Shown: positions 1 through 8,631, counted from the first letter of the stretch. The stretch: 64,000 nt of DNA from Neogemmobacter tilapiae (GCF_014652215.1 NZ_BMYJ01000010.1:62001-126000), one strand, 5' to 3'. Numbers and translations: made by a program. The notes: generated by a model not told the origin, from the letters alone.

Positions 1-136
1 AGCCATAGTTCAGGCAGTCCCCCCCCATCTCTCCCGCTTCGATCAGCACCACCCGCGCGCCCATCTGCACGGCCCCCGCCGCAATCGACAGCCCCCCCGA
101 TCCCCCCCCGATCACGCAAAGATCCGTCTCGATCAC
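1..136 (-). CDS. Pyridine nucleotide-disulfide oxidoreductase, N-terminal part (cut by window edge)
   Basis: The reverse strand reads from a GTG at 136 into a dinucleotide-binding fold with the glycine motif GGGSGG (residues about 9-14), a beta-strand ending in an acidic residue (VVLIEAG), and GGDCLNYG, which is the start of the redox-active CxxxxC site of the dihydrolipoamide dehydrogenase / mercuric reductase family. Only 45 codons are inside the window. The start overlaps the stop of the TVP38 gene upstream as GTGA, so the two are probably translated together; this pairing of a disulfide reductase with a TVP38 protein is common in bacteria. Substrate cannot be told from this fragment. It should not be taken as the E3 of the lysine cluster 15 kb away without the full sequence. 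Confidence 0.85.
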   Translation of the reverse strand, partial: MIETDLCVIGGGSGGLSIAAGAVQMGARVVLIEAGEMGGDCLNYG

Positions 137-843
137 AGCACCCGCCCCCGCCACAGCCGCAACACCATCGGCAAAGCCGCCAGAACCGCCAACCCCACCA
201 AGGGCAACACCACCCCCGGCGTCTTCAGCGACGCCAAGGTCGGCGCCTCCCCCCGTGCCAGCACCTCGGCCAGCCCCGCCCCGATCCCCGTATAGACCAA
301 AGCCCCCGGCAGAATCCCCAAAGCCGTCGACACCGCAAACCGCCGCATCGACACCCCCATCACCGCCGGCAATAGATTCGCCAGAAAGAACGGCACCACC
401 GGCAAAAGCCGCATCAGGAACAACACCGACCATTCGTTTTCCCGCAACGCCGCCTCCACCCGCGCCACCTTTCCCCCCTTGGCCCGCATCTTTTCCGCCA
501 AGGCCCCCCCGAACCCCATCCGCGCCGCCCCAAAGATCAGCATCGACCCCAAAGTCGCCCCCAGCACATTGAACACCACCCCCGGAAAGACCCCGAACAG
601 CACCCCCCCCGTCAAAGTCGCCACAATCGCCCCCGGAAGGCTAAAGGCCACCATCGCCACATAGGCCACAACGAAAAGCCCCGCCGCCCAGGCAAAATGG
701 CTGTCCCGAAACGCCGTCACCGCCTGAAAATGTTCCGCCAACGTCCCCAGACTGATCTTCTCCCGCCCGAAAAACGCCAAAAGCCCCGCCATCAACAGCA
801 GGGCCAACAGCGGCAAACGACGAAGCAACAGATTTTGCGGCAT
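133..843 (-). CDS. TVP38/TMEM64 family inner membrane protein
   Basis: This 236-residue protein is strongly hydrophobic, with about five to six membrane segments. It carries the family's central region (residues about 60-120: SLPGA, LTGGVLFG, a small-residue-rich helix GATLGSMLIFGAAR) and the conserved RLLPVVPFFLANLLPAV stretch at about 145-160. The family is the DedA/SNARE-associated relative thought to handle lipids or small ions; the exact role is not known here. I chose ATG 843, preceded by an AAAGGAAAA ribosome site; a longer reading frame to 933 lacks family similarity. It is the first gene of a two-gene unit with the disulfide reductase (GTGA overlap). Confidence 0.85.
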   Translation of the reverse strand: MPQNLLLRRLPLLALLLMAGLLAFFGREKISLGTLAEHFQAVTAFRDSHFAWAAGLFVVAYVAMVAFSLPGAIVATLTGGVLFGVFPGVVFNVLGATLGSMLIFGAARMGFGGALAEKMRAKGGKVARVEAALRENEWSVLFLMRLLPVVPFFLANLLPAVMGVSMRRFAVSTALGILPGALVYTGIGAGLAEVLARGEAPTLASLKTPGVVLPLVGLAVLAALPMVLRLWRGRVL

Positions 844-994
844 GGTTTTCCTTTTGCCCGAACATGGCCTGTCCCGGCCAAAGCCGATAGCCCCCTCACG
901 CCGGATTGACCAACCACGCCCCCCTTGTAACAATCCCCGCCCCCCGCCCCCACGCCCCCCCGCGCATCGCCCCGAAAAACCCCCATTCCCCGCG

Positions 995-1023
995 TTGACT
1001 TATTCCTGTCCCCCCCTTAAAGG
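995..1023 (+). promoter_or_regulatory. Candidate promoter of rpmH-rnpA-yidD
   Basis: TTGACT at 995-1000 is a good -35 element. A TTAAAG/TAAAGG hexamer at 1017-1023, 16-17 bases downstream, is a weak -10. It lies 70 bases before the rpmH start. A perfect 14-bp palindrome AATCCGGCCGGATT at 1050-1063 sits in the predicted leader and could form a short structure. Spacing and context support the call; the -10 is poor. Confidence 0.35.
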
Positions 1024-1091
1024 ACGGGCTTCAAATTGGGGTGGGGCCGAATCCGGCCGGATTTGCCCTGCCTGTCAAATGGAGAGCCGCG

Positions 1092-1226
1092 ATGAAGCGC
1101 ACATTTCAACCCTCGAACCTGGTCCGCACCCGTCGGCACGGCTTCCGCGCCCGCATGGCGACCAAAGGCGGCCGTCTGGTTCTGAACGCCCGCCGCGCCC
1201 GTGGCCGCAAGAAGCTGTCGGCCTAA
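1092..1226 (+). CDS. rpmH: 50S ribosomal protein L34
   Basis: The 44-residue product starts [20 protein letters not shown] and ends in the basic tail [10 protein letters not shown], which is the L34 signature end to end and of the usual length. It binds 23S rRNA in the large subunit. The start is ATG 1092, with GGAGAG about six bases before it; an upstream in-frame start gives a non-family extension. It begins the rpmH-rnpA-yidD unit, the usual order in bacteria. Confidence 0.98.
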   Translation: MKRTFQPSNLVRTRRHGFRARMATKGGRLVLNARRARGRKKLSA

Positions 1227-1264
1227 GCGCTGCACGGCTTCCCACGGTACGACCGGGGATCGAC

Positions 1265-1681
1265 ATGACACCGTCGGAACAGCCAGACCAAGGCACAACA
1301 GCCCCGGTCAGCGCTGATCCGGCGGTTTCGTCGTTTGTGCAACCTGTCACCCTGCTGAAACGCGCGGATTTTCTGAAAGCGGCCTCGTCCCGCCGCCAGC
1401 CCATGCCGGGTTTCCTTTTGCAGGCTCGCGCCCGCAACGACGATTCCCCTGCCGTCCGCATCGGATTCACCTGTTCCAAAAAGGTCGGCAATTCCGTCAT
1501 GCGCAACCGCGCCCGTCGCCGCCTGCGCGAAATCGCCCGCGCTGTCTTGCCAAAGACCGCCCGGCCCGGCTGGGACTATGTCCTTGTCGGCCGCCCCGGT
1601 GCCACTGCCGAACGCGCCTTTGCCGATCTTCTGGCCGATCTGGCCCTGGCCATGAAGAAAGTCCACGGGGCCCCCAAATGA
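1265..1681 (+). CDS. rnpA: Ribonuclease P protein component
   Basis: The protein is 138 residues and helps the RNase P RNA to mature tRNA 5' ends. The hallmark is the basic RNR motif region KKVGNSVMRNRARRRLRE at about residues 72-89, preceded by the FLKAAS and RIGFTCSKKVG strands. The N-terminus (about 30 residues, Ser/Pro/Ala-rich) is longer than in the E. coli protein and looks unstructured, so a later start is possible, but no better ribosome site is obvious. Its stop overlaps the yidD start as ATGA at 1678-1681. Confidence 0.96.
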   Translation: MTPSEQPDQGTTAPVSADPAVSSFVQPVTLLKRADFLKAASSRRQPMPGFLLQARARNDDSPAVRIGFTCSKKVGNSVMRNRARRRLREIARAVLPKTARPGWDYVLVGRPGATAERAFADLLADLALAMKKVHGAPK

Positions 1682-1926
1682 CCCCCCTCGCGCAGGTTCT
1701 GGCCCTGCCGGTGCGCGCCTATCGCCTGATTCTGTCGCCTTGGGTCGGCCACGGCTGCCGCTTTCAACCCACCTGTTCCGCCTATGCGCTAGAGGCCCTC
1801 GACAAACATGGCGCATTCAAGGGCGGCTATCTGACCGCCCACCGCCTTTGTCGCTGTCATCCTTGGGGCGGTTCCGGCTATGACCCGGTGCCCGGCACCG
1901 ACCCCGACCATGACGCAAAGGCCTAG
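1678..1926 (+). CDS. yidD: Membrane protein insertion efficiency factor YidD
   Basis: The 82-residue protein has the family pattern: an amphipathic N-terminal helix (LALPVRAYRLILSPWVG), the GCRFQPTCSAYALEAL motif at about residues 25-40, and CRCHPWGGSGYDPVP near the C-terminus. It acts at the inner face of the membrane near YidC. It is translationally coupled to rnpA by an ATGA overlap. Its TAG stop interlocks with the stop of the opposing lipoprotein gene in the palindrome CTAG at 1923-1926. In many bacteria yidC follows directly; here yidC lies 3.3 kb downstream. Confidence 0.96.
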   Translation: MTPLAQVLALPVRAYRLILSPWVGHGCRFQPTCSAYALEALDKHGAFKGGYLTAHRLCRCHPWGGSGYDPVPGTDPDHDAKA

Positions 1927-2468
1927 CGTTTCTCGAACCAGATCGACACATCCCCCACCCGAACGCCATAACGCGACATATAGGCCCGGTTGAACGCCCG
2001 CCCGTCCTCCATCAGCCAGATCCAGTCGTCAAAGGTCACCCGCACCGGCGGCTGCGGCCCCTCGGCCGAAGGAACCGGCAGGTCAATCGTATAGCGCCAG
2101 TTGAACCGGTCCCCCTGCTCCACCCCCACCGCCTTGCCGATCACCCCCGGCGCTGTGCCCTCCCAAGTCTCGGGGCCGGTCTTTTTCAGCGTCCAAACGC
2201 GCTGTTCCTTGGACCCATCCTCATAGACGAAATCCTCGACCAGCCGCAGCCGCTCCCCGTCCCAATTCCCTCGGATGTCCACCACGAACTGTCGGCGCAC
2301 CTTGCCGAACACATCCTGAAACTGCCCCTGCGCGACAAGATGACCATCAAAGAATTTCTCGATATCCAGATCGCGTTCGCTCAGCACCGGGTCGTTCTGC
2401 GACGGCGCGCCGCCGCAGGCCGAAAGGCTAAGCATCAGTGATAGAATCAGGCCAGACCGCTTGCGCAT
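1923..2468 (-). CDS. DUF3833 family lipoprotein
   Basis: This is a 181-residue protein with a lipoprotein signal: basic start MRKRSG, hydrophobic stretch, and lipobox LSAC at about residues 15-18, so it should be lipid-anchored in the envelope. The rest matches the DUF3833 pattern ([18 protein letters not shown] at about 35-52, [21 protein letters not shown], and a final DVSIWFEKR). Family function is unknown. It converges on yidD with interlocked stops and is divergent from ttcA, sharing a 63-bp intergenic region. Confidence 0.85.
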   Translation of the reverse strand: MRKRSGLILSLMLSLSACGGAPSQNDPVLSERDLDIEKFFDGHLVAQGQFQDVFGKVRRQFVVDIRGNWDGERLRLVEDFVYEDGSKEQRVWTLKKTGPETWEGTAPGVIGKAVGVEQGDRFNWRYTIDLPVPSAEGPQPPVRVTFDDWIWLMEDGRAFNRAYMSRYGVRVGDVSIWFEKR

Positions 2469-2531
2469 CGGCGCATTCCCCTTTGTTGTATCCTCGGTTA
2501 TACGCAGGCATCCGCCGATTGGATTTTTGCC

Positions 2532-3413
2532 ATGCTTGACGACGCTTCAGACGATATTCACCCGCTGTTCCACGGCGCGCCCTCGACGACCGAGTTCAAG
2601 AAGCTGCGCAAGCGCCTGGTGCGTGAAGTGCGCGAGGCGATGGATGCCTATGGCATGATCGAACGCGGGGCGCGCTGGCTGGTTTGTCTGTCCGGCGGCA
2701 AGGACAGCTATACCCTGCTCGCCGTGCTGCATGAACTGCAATGGCGCGGTCTGTTGCCTGTCGATATTCTGGCCTGCAATCTGGATCAGGGCCAACCCGG
2801 CTTTCCGGCGACGGTTCTGCCCGAGTTTCTGAACAAAATGGGCGTGCCGCATCGTATCGAATATGCCGATACCTATTCCATCGTGATGGACAAGGTTCCG
2901 GCCGGCCGCACCATGTGCGCCCTGTGTTCGCGGCTGCGGCGGGGCAATCTTTACCGGATTGCGCGGGAAGAGGGCTGTTCGGCGGTCGTGCTGGGCCATC
3001 ACCGCGACGACATTCTGGAAACATTTTTCATGAATTTGTTCCACGGCGGGCGTCTGGCGACGATGCCCCCGAAACTGGTGAACGAAGACGGCGATCTGAT
3101 GGTTTTGCGGCCGCTCGCCTTTGTGGCCGAGGCCGATTGCGAGGCTTTTGCCCGTGCGATGAACTATCCGATCATCCCCTGCGATCTTTGCGGTTCGCAG
3201 GACGGGCTGCAAAGGCAACAGGTCAAACAATTGCTGGACGGGTGGGAACAGCGCACGCCGGGGCGGCGTCAAGTGATGTTCCGGGCGCTGATGAACGCGC
3301 GGCCTAGCCATTTGCTGGATCCGAACCTGTTCGATTTCGCTGGGCTGACGGCGAACTTGATGTCGATGGAACAGAATAAGAACAATTCTAGCGAAATTCC
3401 CCGTCTGGATTAA
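2532..3413 (+). CDS. ttcA: tRNA 2-thiocytidine biosynthesis protein TtcA
   Basis: The 293-residue enzyme puts sulfur on cytidine 32 of certain tRNAs. The PP-loop SGGKDS lies at about residues 54-59. [11 protein letters not shown] segment (about 134-143) gives the CxxC pair for the Fe-S cluster, with a third cysteine pair in [16 protein letters not shown] (about 217-232). [11 protein letters not shown] is also typical. Length fits the family. The start at ATG 2532 gives a clean N-terminus. The gene is divergent from the DUF3833 lipoprotein gene. Confidence 0.95.
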   Translation: MLDDASDDIHPLFHGAPSTTEFKKLRKRLVREVREAMDAYGMIERGARWLVCLSGGKDSYTLLAVLHELQWRGLLPVDILACNLDQGQPGFPATVLPEFLNKMGVPHRIEYADTYSIVMDKVPAGRTMCALCSRLRRGNLYRIAREEGCSAVVLGHHRDDILETFFMNLFHGGRLATMPPKLVNEDGDLMVLRPLAFVAEADCEAFARAMNYPIIPCDLCGSQDGLQRQQVKQLLDGWEQRTPGRRQVMFRALMNARPSHLLDPNLFDFAGLTANLMSMEQNKNNSSEIPRLD

Positions 3414-3485
3414 CCTCTCACTCACCTTGCCAGCCATAACCTTTCGGTTGTGGGCCTTGTGCCTGTTGGTTCTGGGGATTGTGTC

Positions 3486-5036
3486 ATGGTGGACGGTGGG
3501 GAACAGCGGCTTTTGGTTCTGGGGCGGCGTGCGCTGCGCGGGCTTCGGGGGCCAGGCACGCTCATGATGGTTCCGGCTGTGGCGCTTGTGGCTTTCTGGC
3601 TGGGCGGCGAGACGGCCTTGCTTCTGGTGGCGCTGGGGGTGCCTTTGGTTTTGGCCCTCGGCTGGCGCGAAATGGCTCCGGCTGGGCTGGTGGAGCCGCC
3701 GTTGGGCACTGGCGGACAGGTGGCCATGCCCGCCGTTCTGGCCTTGCTTTCGCGCGCGATGGCAGAGAAAGGGCAAACGGGCCAAGGTTCCTGCTGCCTC
3801 GTGGTGCGGATTGACGGTTTCGACCGGCTGCTCGGCCTGCATGGCATGGGTGTTCTGACCGAAGTGTTGGAACAATCGGCGGAAAGATTGGTCGCGGTAT
3901 TGCGCTTGGGCGACCGCGTGGCCATCCTGCCGGACGGTGGCTTTCTCATTGGCCTGCGGCCCGAACGGCGGATCGATCTGGAAAGCATGATCCAGCTTTC
4001 GGCGCGTTTGCAGGCCGCGCTCACCCCCGCGATCAACATAGGCACAGCGACGCATTATGTGACGGGTTCCGTCGGCTTTTGCCTGCTGGACCGCGCCCCC
4101 GCCTTGCAGGCGCAGGCCCTGCTTCAAGCGGCCCTTGATGCCGCGCAGGATGCCAGTCTGAACGGCCCCGGCGCGATCCGCGCCTTCACCCCAGACGTCA
4201 AGGCCCGCCAACAGGCCCGCAGCACCCTGCGCCAAGATCTAGAGACGGCGCTGGACCTGGGCCAGATCCGCCCGCATTTCCAACCCCAAGTCTCCACCGA
4301 CACCGGCGAAGTCACGGGATTTGAGGCGTTGGCCCGCTGGTATCACCCCCAGCGCGGCATCCTGCCCCCGGCGCAGTTCCTGCCCATGATCGAACAGATG
4401 GGCCTGGCCGAGCGACTGGGCGAGGTGATGCTGTTCCACGCCCTTCAGGCCATTTCGCGCTGGGACCGCGCGGCGCGGCACATCACCTCGGTCGGCGTCA
4501 ACTTTTCTGCCGAAGAGCTGCGCAATCCGCAACTGGCCGAAAAGGTGCGCTGGGAACTCGACCGTTTCGCCCTGACGCCCGACCGCCTGTCGGTCGAGGT
4601 GCTGGAAACCGTGGTCGCCGAACGCGAGAACGACATCATCATCCGCAATGTCCGCGCCCTGGCCGACATGGGTTGCCGCATTGATCTGGATGATTTTGGT
4701 ACCGGTCATGCCGCCTTTTCCAGCGTCCGCCGCTTTCCCGTCCGCCGCATCAAGATTGACCGCAGCTTTGTCACCCGCGTCGACCGCGAAATGGAACAGC
4801 AGCGCATGGTCGCGGCCCTTGTGTCCATGGCCGAACAGCTGGGCCTTGAAACCCTCGCCGAAGGCGTCGAAACCGGGGCCGAACATGCCATGCTCGCGCA
4901 ACTCGGCTGCGCCCATGTTCAGGGCTTTGGCATCGCCCGCCCCATGCCCTTTGACGAAACGCTCCCCTGGATGGACAGCCTCCGCGCCGCCCCTGTCATA
5001 GCCCCCCGCATCACCCGCAAGGTCGCCCGACGCTAG
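3486..5036 (+). CDS. EAL-domain cyclic-di-GMP phosphodiesterase with degenerate GGDEF domain and N-terminal membrane helices
   Basis: The protein is 516 residues from ATG 3486 (GTG 3450 is an alternative). Two hydrophobic segments sit at about residues 25-60. A GGDEF-like domain follows, but its signature has decayed (RLGDRVAILPDGGFLIG), so it should not make c-di-GMP. The EAL domain (about 255-505) keeps its key residues: FEALARW (about 280), VNFSAEEL, the Glu of EVLETV, DDFGTG (about 400), KIDRSF and ETLAEGVET. It is therefore predicted to hydrolyse c-di-GMP at the membrane. It stands between ttcA and yidC in an otherwise conserved yidD-yidC neighbourhood. Confidence 0.9.
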   Translation: MVDGGEQRLLVLGRRALRGLRGPGTLMMVPAVALVAFWLGGETALLLVALGVPLVLALGWREMAPAGLVEPPLGTGGQVAMPAVLALLSRAMAEKGQTGQGSCCLVVRIDGFDRLLGLHGMGVLTEVLEQSAERLVAVLRLGDRVAILPDGGFLIGLRPERRIDLESMIQLSARLQAALTPAINIGTATHYVTGSVGFCLLDRAPALQAQALLQAALDAAQDASLNGPGAIRAFTPDVKARQQARSTLRQDLETALDLGQIRPHFQPQVSTDTGEVTGFEALARWYHPQRGILPPAQFLPMIEQMGLAERLGEVMLFHALQAISRWDRAARHITSVGVNFSAEELRNPQLAEKVRWELDRFALTPDRLSVEVLETVVAERENDIIIRNVRALADMGCRIDLDDFGTGHAAFSSVRRFPVRRIKIDRSFVTRVDREMEQQRMVAALVSMAEQLGLETLAEGVETGAEHAMLAQLGCAHVQGFGIARPMPFDETLPWMDSLRAAPVIAPRITRKVARR

Positions 5037-5240
5037 TGCTGCCCTCCCAAAAGGCCCTCCGCCCCAGCCCCCAGCCCCCCATTTCCCCGAAACCGCTTGA
5101 CCTTTGCCGACCGCTTCTGTTGAAGCAGCGCCAATCAGGGCCTCGGGTGATGCAGAATCGCCCGGGCCTTTCATGTTGTTTGCAGTCAGCACGGGACCAA
5201 CCCGCTGACCAGATCGACGGCAAGGGGCGCGCGAGACCGC

Positions 5241-7088
5241 ATGGACGACCAAAGCAATACCAAGAACCTCATCCTCGCTGTGGCGCTTAGCTTCATGGTG
5301 ATCCTCGCCTGGACGCTTATTGTCCCGCAACCCGAAGTCCCGGTGATGCCCACCACCCCCGCCACCACGGCGACGACCGAGGCCAGCACCCCCGCCACGA
5401 CCGAAACCACCGCCGCGACCGAGGCTGCGGAACCCGTGGCCGAGGCCCCCCGCCTGACCATCGACACGCCCGAACTCGAAGGCTCCATTTCGCTGCGCGG
5501 TGGCCGCATCGACGATCTGGCCCTCAAATCCTACCGCGAAACGCTGGACCCCAATTCCCCCATCGTCCGCCTCTTGAACCCCGTGGGTGAGGCCGCCGCC
5601 TATTACGCCCTTTACGGCTGGGCCCCCGGCGGGGCGCTGGAATTCACCGATGTTCCCGGCGCCAACACTCTTTGGACCGCCCCCGCCGATGCCAAGCTGG
5701 CCCCCGGCCAGCCGCTGACCCTCACCTGGGACAATGGCAAGGGGCTGGCCTTCACCCGCACCATCAGTGTCGATGACAAATACATGTTCACCGTCACCGA
5801 TGCCGTCCAGAACAACGGCACGGATGCCGCCACCTTGGCCCCCTACGGTGTCATTGCCCGCCACGGCCTGCCCTCTGATCTGCAAAACTTCTTCGTCCTG
5901 CACGAAGGCATCGTGGGCCGCACCGATGGCGAACTGGCCGAGATCGGCTATGATGACCTGCGCGAACTGCCCGTCATCCCGGCCGAAGGTGCCTTGGCCC
6001 AAGTCACCCCCGGCACCACCGACGGCTGGATCGGCTTTACCGACAAGAACTGGATGACCACGCTGGTTCCGCCGCAAGGCGCGCCCTTTACCAGTGTCAT
6101 GAAATACACCCCCGCCTCTGACATCTATCAGGCCGAAATCCGCCAGCCCGCCCTGACCGTCGCGCCGGGGGCCAAGGCCGAAACCACCACCCGCCTGTTC
6201 GCCGGGGCCAAGGAATGGGCCACCATTCGCGGCTATCAGAACGACAGCGCCGCCCCCATTGCCGGTTTCATCGACAGCATTGACTGGGGTTGGTTCTTCT
6301 TCCTGACGAAACCCATCTTCGCCGTTCTGCACTGGCTGAACCAGATCATCGGCAACATGGGGCTGGCCATCATCGCCCTGACCTTCGTCTTGAAACTGCT
6401 CGTCCTGCCGCTGGCTTACAAATCCTATGTCTCGATGGCCCGGATGAAAGAACTTCAGCCAGAGATGGAGGCGCTCAAGGAGCGCACAGGCGACGACCGC
6501 CAGCGTTACCAGCGCGAAATGATGCAGCTTTACAAAGATAAAAAGGTGAACCCCGCGGCGGGCTGCCTGCCGATCCTTGTGCAGATCCCGATCTTCTTCT
6601 CGCTGTATAAGGTGATCTTCGTCACCATCGAATTGCGCCACGCGCCGTTCTTTGGCTGGATCCGCGACCTTTCCGCCCCCGACAGCTCGTCCCTGTTCAA
6701 CCTGTTCGGCCTGCTGCCTTGGGCCCCGCCCGAAGCGGGCTCGATCCTCGCGCTGATTTTCATCGGTGTGCTGCCGATCCTTCTGGGCATTACCATGTGG
6801 TTGCAGCAAAAGCTGAACCCGACGCCGACCGATGCCACGCAGGCCGCTGTCTTTGCTTGGATGCCGTGGATCTTCATGTTCATGCTGGGCGGGTTCGCCA
6901 GCGGGCTGGTGGTTTACTGGATCACCAACAACATCATCACCTTTGCGCAGCAATATATCATCATGCGCAGCCACGGGCACAAACCTGATGTCTTTGGCAA
7001 CATCCGCAAAAGCCTGTCGCGCAAGACGGCCCCGGCGGGCGTGCCCGAACCCGCGAACAAGCCCGGTGCGCCGAAAGGCAAAAAGTGA
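5241..7088 (+). CDS. yidC: Membrane protein insertase YidC
   Basis: The 615-residue protein opens with a TM helix (NLILAVALSFMVILAWTLIV, residues 8-27), followed by a Thr/Ala/Glu-rich linker, the large periplasmic beta domain (about 70-340), and the five-helix insertase core from about 350 on. The core includes the helical hairpin with KELQPEMEALKERTGDDRQ and MMQLYKDKKVNPAAGCLPIL. The C-terminal tail is basic. It inserts membrane proteins with or without SecYEG. Its TGA stop overlaps the ATG of the MOSC gene (TGATG at 7086-7090). The 204 bases upstream hold no gene; a TTGACC at about 5098 could be a -35. Confidence 0.97.
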   Translation: MDDQSNTKNLILAVALSFMVILAWTLIVPQPEVPVMPTTPATTATTEASTPATTETTAATEAAEPVAEAPRLTIDTPELEGSISLRGGRIDDLALKSYRETLDPNSPIVRLLNPVGEAAAYYALYGWAPGGALEFTDVPGANTLWTAPADAKLAPGQPLTLTWDNGKGLAFTRTISVDDKYMFTVTDAVQNNGTDAATLAPYGVIARHGLPSDLQNFFVLHEGIVGRTDGELAEIGYDDLRELPVIPAEGALAQVTPGTTDGWIGFTDKNWMTTLVPPQGAPFTSVMKYTPASDIYQAEIRQPALTVAPGAKAETTTRLFAGAKEWATIRGYQNDSAAPIAGFIDSIDWGWFFFLTKPIFAVLHWLNQIIGNMGLAIIALTFVLKLLVLPLAYKSYVSMARMKELQPEMEALKERTGDDRQRYQREMMQLYKDKKVNPAAGCLPILVQIPIFFSLYKVIFVTIELRHAPFFGWIRDLSAPDSSSLFNLFGLLPWAPPEAGSILALIFIGVLPILLGITMWLQQKLNPTPTDATQAAVFAWMPWIFMFMLGGFASGLVVYWITNNIITFAQQYIIMRSHGHKPDVFGNIRKSLSRKTAPAGVPEPANKPGAPKGKK

Positions 7089-7834
7089 TGCAACTGGCCG
7101 CCCTTATCCGCCATCCGATCAAATCGGTGGGCCATGAACGGATCGCGGCGGCCAGCCTGACAGTGGGCCAAGCCCTGCCCTTTGACCGCGAATGGGCCGT
7201 GGCGCATGAGGCGGCAAAATTTGGCCCGGATCTGGCCGAATGGGCCGCCAAGATGAACTTTCTGCGCGGCGTGGCCGGGCCGGAACTCATGGCGATCCGC
7301 GCCGAAAGCGATGTGGCCGGGCGGCGCGTGACGCTGACCCATCCGCGCGCCGGGGTGTTGACCCTTGCGCCCGACAGCGAGGGCCAAGCCCTGATCGACT
7401 GGCTGCGCCCGATCTGGCCCGCCGCACGGCCCGCCCCCGCCTTTGTGGTGCAGGTGCCGGGACAGGCCATGACCGATCTGCGGCAACCCTATCTGTCCAT
7501 CCTCAATCTGGCGACCAACCGCGCCTTGGGTGAAAAGCTGGGGCAGGATCTGTCGATCCACCGCTGGCGGGGGAACCTCTGGCTCGACGGGATGGAACCC
7601 TTCGCCGAATTTGATCTGCTGGGGCGCAGCTTGCGGATTGGCGAGGCTGAACTGCGGGTCGAACAAAGAATCACCCGTTGCCGGGCAACCTGCGTGAACC
7701 CCGAAACCGGGGTGGATGATCTGGACACTTTGGCCGCGCTGAATGCGCATTGGGGCCATCAAGATTTTGGCGTCTATGCCTTGGTGACCCAAGCGGGCAG
7801 GATTGCCGAAGGCGATAAGGTGACGTTGCTATGA
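7088..7834 (+). CDS. MOSC domain-containing protein
   Basis: This 248-residue protein has the MOSC N-terminal barrel (LAALIRHPIKSVG at the start) and the conserved C-terminal motif RCRATCVNPETG at about residues 198-209, with the Cys that the family is named for. MOSC proteins carry sulfur or bind molybdenum cofactor; many act in reduction of N-hydroxylated compounds, but this one has no fused ferredoxin. The start is ATG 7088 (GTG 7085 one codon earlier is possible). It is coupled to yidC before it and to engB after it (ATGA at 7831). Confidence 0.88.
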   Translation: MQLAALIRHPIKSVGHERIAAASLTVGQALPFDREWAVAHEAAKFGPDLAEWAAKMNFLRGVAGPELMAIRAESDVAGRRVTLTHPRAGVLTLAPDSEGQALIDWLRPIWPAARPAPAFVVQVPGQAMTDLRQPYLSILNLATNRALGEKLGQDLSIHRWRGNLWLDGMEPFAEFDLLGRSLRIGEAELRVEQRITRCRATCVNPETGVDDLDTLAALNAHWGHQDFGVYALVTQAGRIAEGDKVTLL

Positions 7835-8484
7835 ACATGCTGCCCTTTCCCGAAACACCTGCGCCCGAGGATGAGGCGCGCGAAAAAGGCCGCCTGCTGT
7901 TTGCTGGCCCCGTGACCTTTGTCAAAGGTGTGGTGGCCATGTCTGGCCTGCCCCCGGCGGATCGGGTCGAGGTTTGCTTTGCGGGCCGGTCGAACGTGGG
8001 CAAGTCCAGCCTGATCAATGCCTTGACGGGGCGGAAAACCTTGGCGCGGGCGTCGAACACGCCGGGGCGGACGCAAGAGATCAACTATTTCGCGCTGGGC
8101 GAAGAACGCTATATGGTTGACCTTCCGGGCTATGGCTATGCCGAGGCGCCGGTGGCGATCGTGGCGAAATGGCAGGCGCTGCTGAAATCCTATCTGGCGG
8201 GGCGGCAGACGCTGCGGCGGGCCTTTGTGCTGATCGACATGCGGCATGGGGTCAAAGCGGTGGATGCCGAGATCTTGGCGCTTCTGGATCGCTCGGCGGT
8301 GACCTTTCAGGTGGTGCTGACCAAGGCCGACAAGATCAACCGGGCAGAGCGCGAAGCAACCTTGGCCCAAGTGCGTGGGGCCTTGGCAAAACACCCGGCG
8401 GCCTATCCGGAACTGGTGGTGACCAGCTCGGAAAAGGGTGAGGGGATTGTGACGTTGCGGGCGATTATTGCAGGGCTGGAATAA
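7831..8484 (+). CDS. engB: Ribosome biogenesis GTP-binding protein YihA/YsxC (EngB)
   Basis: The 217-residue GTPase assembles the large ribosomal subunit. G1 is GRSNVGKSS (about residues 51-59), the G2 region is ASNTPGRTQEINYF, G3 is DLPGYGYA (about 97-104), and G4 is TKADK (about 167-171). Length is typical. It overlaps the MOSC gene by ATGA. The yidC-MOSC-engB unit ends at two hairpins described separately. Confidence 0.96.
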   Translation: MNMLPFPETPAPEDEAREKGRLLFAGPVTFVKGVVAMSGLPPADRVEVCFAGRSNVGKSSLINALTGRKTLARASNTPGRTQEINYFALGEERYMVDLPGYGYAEAPVAIVAKWQALLKSYLAGRQTLRRAFVLIDMRHGVKAVDAEILALLDRSAVTFQVVLTKADKINRAEREATLAQVRGALAKHPAAYPELVVTSSEKGEGIVTLRAIIAGLE

Positions 8485-8493
8485 CGCATTCTT

Positions 8494-8516
8494 AAAATAC
8501 GATGTGATCGTATTTT
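8494..8516. terminator. AT-rich hairpin after engB
   Basis: AAAATACGAT (8494-8503) and ATCGTATTTT (8507-8516) form a perfect 10-bp stem with a 3-base loop, ten bases after the engB stop. The U-run is inside the 3' arm, so it could work as a terminator in both directions. Confidence 0.5.
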
Positions 8517-8531
8517 CAAAGGCTTGCTTGT

Positions 8532-8549
8532 GTTTTCACGCGTGAAAAC
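8532..8549. repeat. 18-bp perfect palindrome with CACGCGTG centre (copy 1)
   Basis: GTTTTCACGCGTGAAAAC reads the same on both strands. It lies between engB and the rpsU terminator. A second copy sharing the 14-bp core TTTCACGCGTGAAA is at 47483-47498. It resembles the ParB site half (TTTCAC/GTGAAA) but has a CGCG centre instead of the usual CG, so it is more likely a binding site of an unknown dimeric protein than parS itself. Confidence 0.6.
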
Positions 8550-8555
8550 CCCAAA

Positions 8556-8586
8556 GAAAAACCCCCGATCCTTGCGGACGGGGGTT
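8556..8586 (-). terminator. Intrinsic terminator of rpsU
   Basis: On the reverse strand AACCCCCG (8586-8579) pairs with CGGGGGTT (8567-8560) around an 11-base loop and runs into TTTTTCTTT (A-run on the plus strand just left of 8562). It is 45 bases past the rpsU stop. Confidence 0.85.
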
Positions 8587-8631
8587 GATTTGACAAAGGG
8601 CCTAGGCCCCCAACTTCCGTAAAGCGACGTC

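Noticed and set aside
1-136. Partial disulfide reductase as the E3 of the lysine operon
   Set aside because: It is 15 kb away, coupled to a TVP38 gene, and too short in the window to tell lipoamide dehydrogenase from related reductases.
4239-6980. 913-codon open frame opposite the EAL gene and yidC
   Set aside because: Gly/Asp/His-rich shadow frame; yidC and the EAL protein on the other strand are unmistakable.
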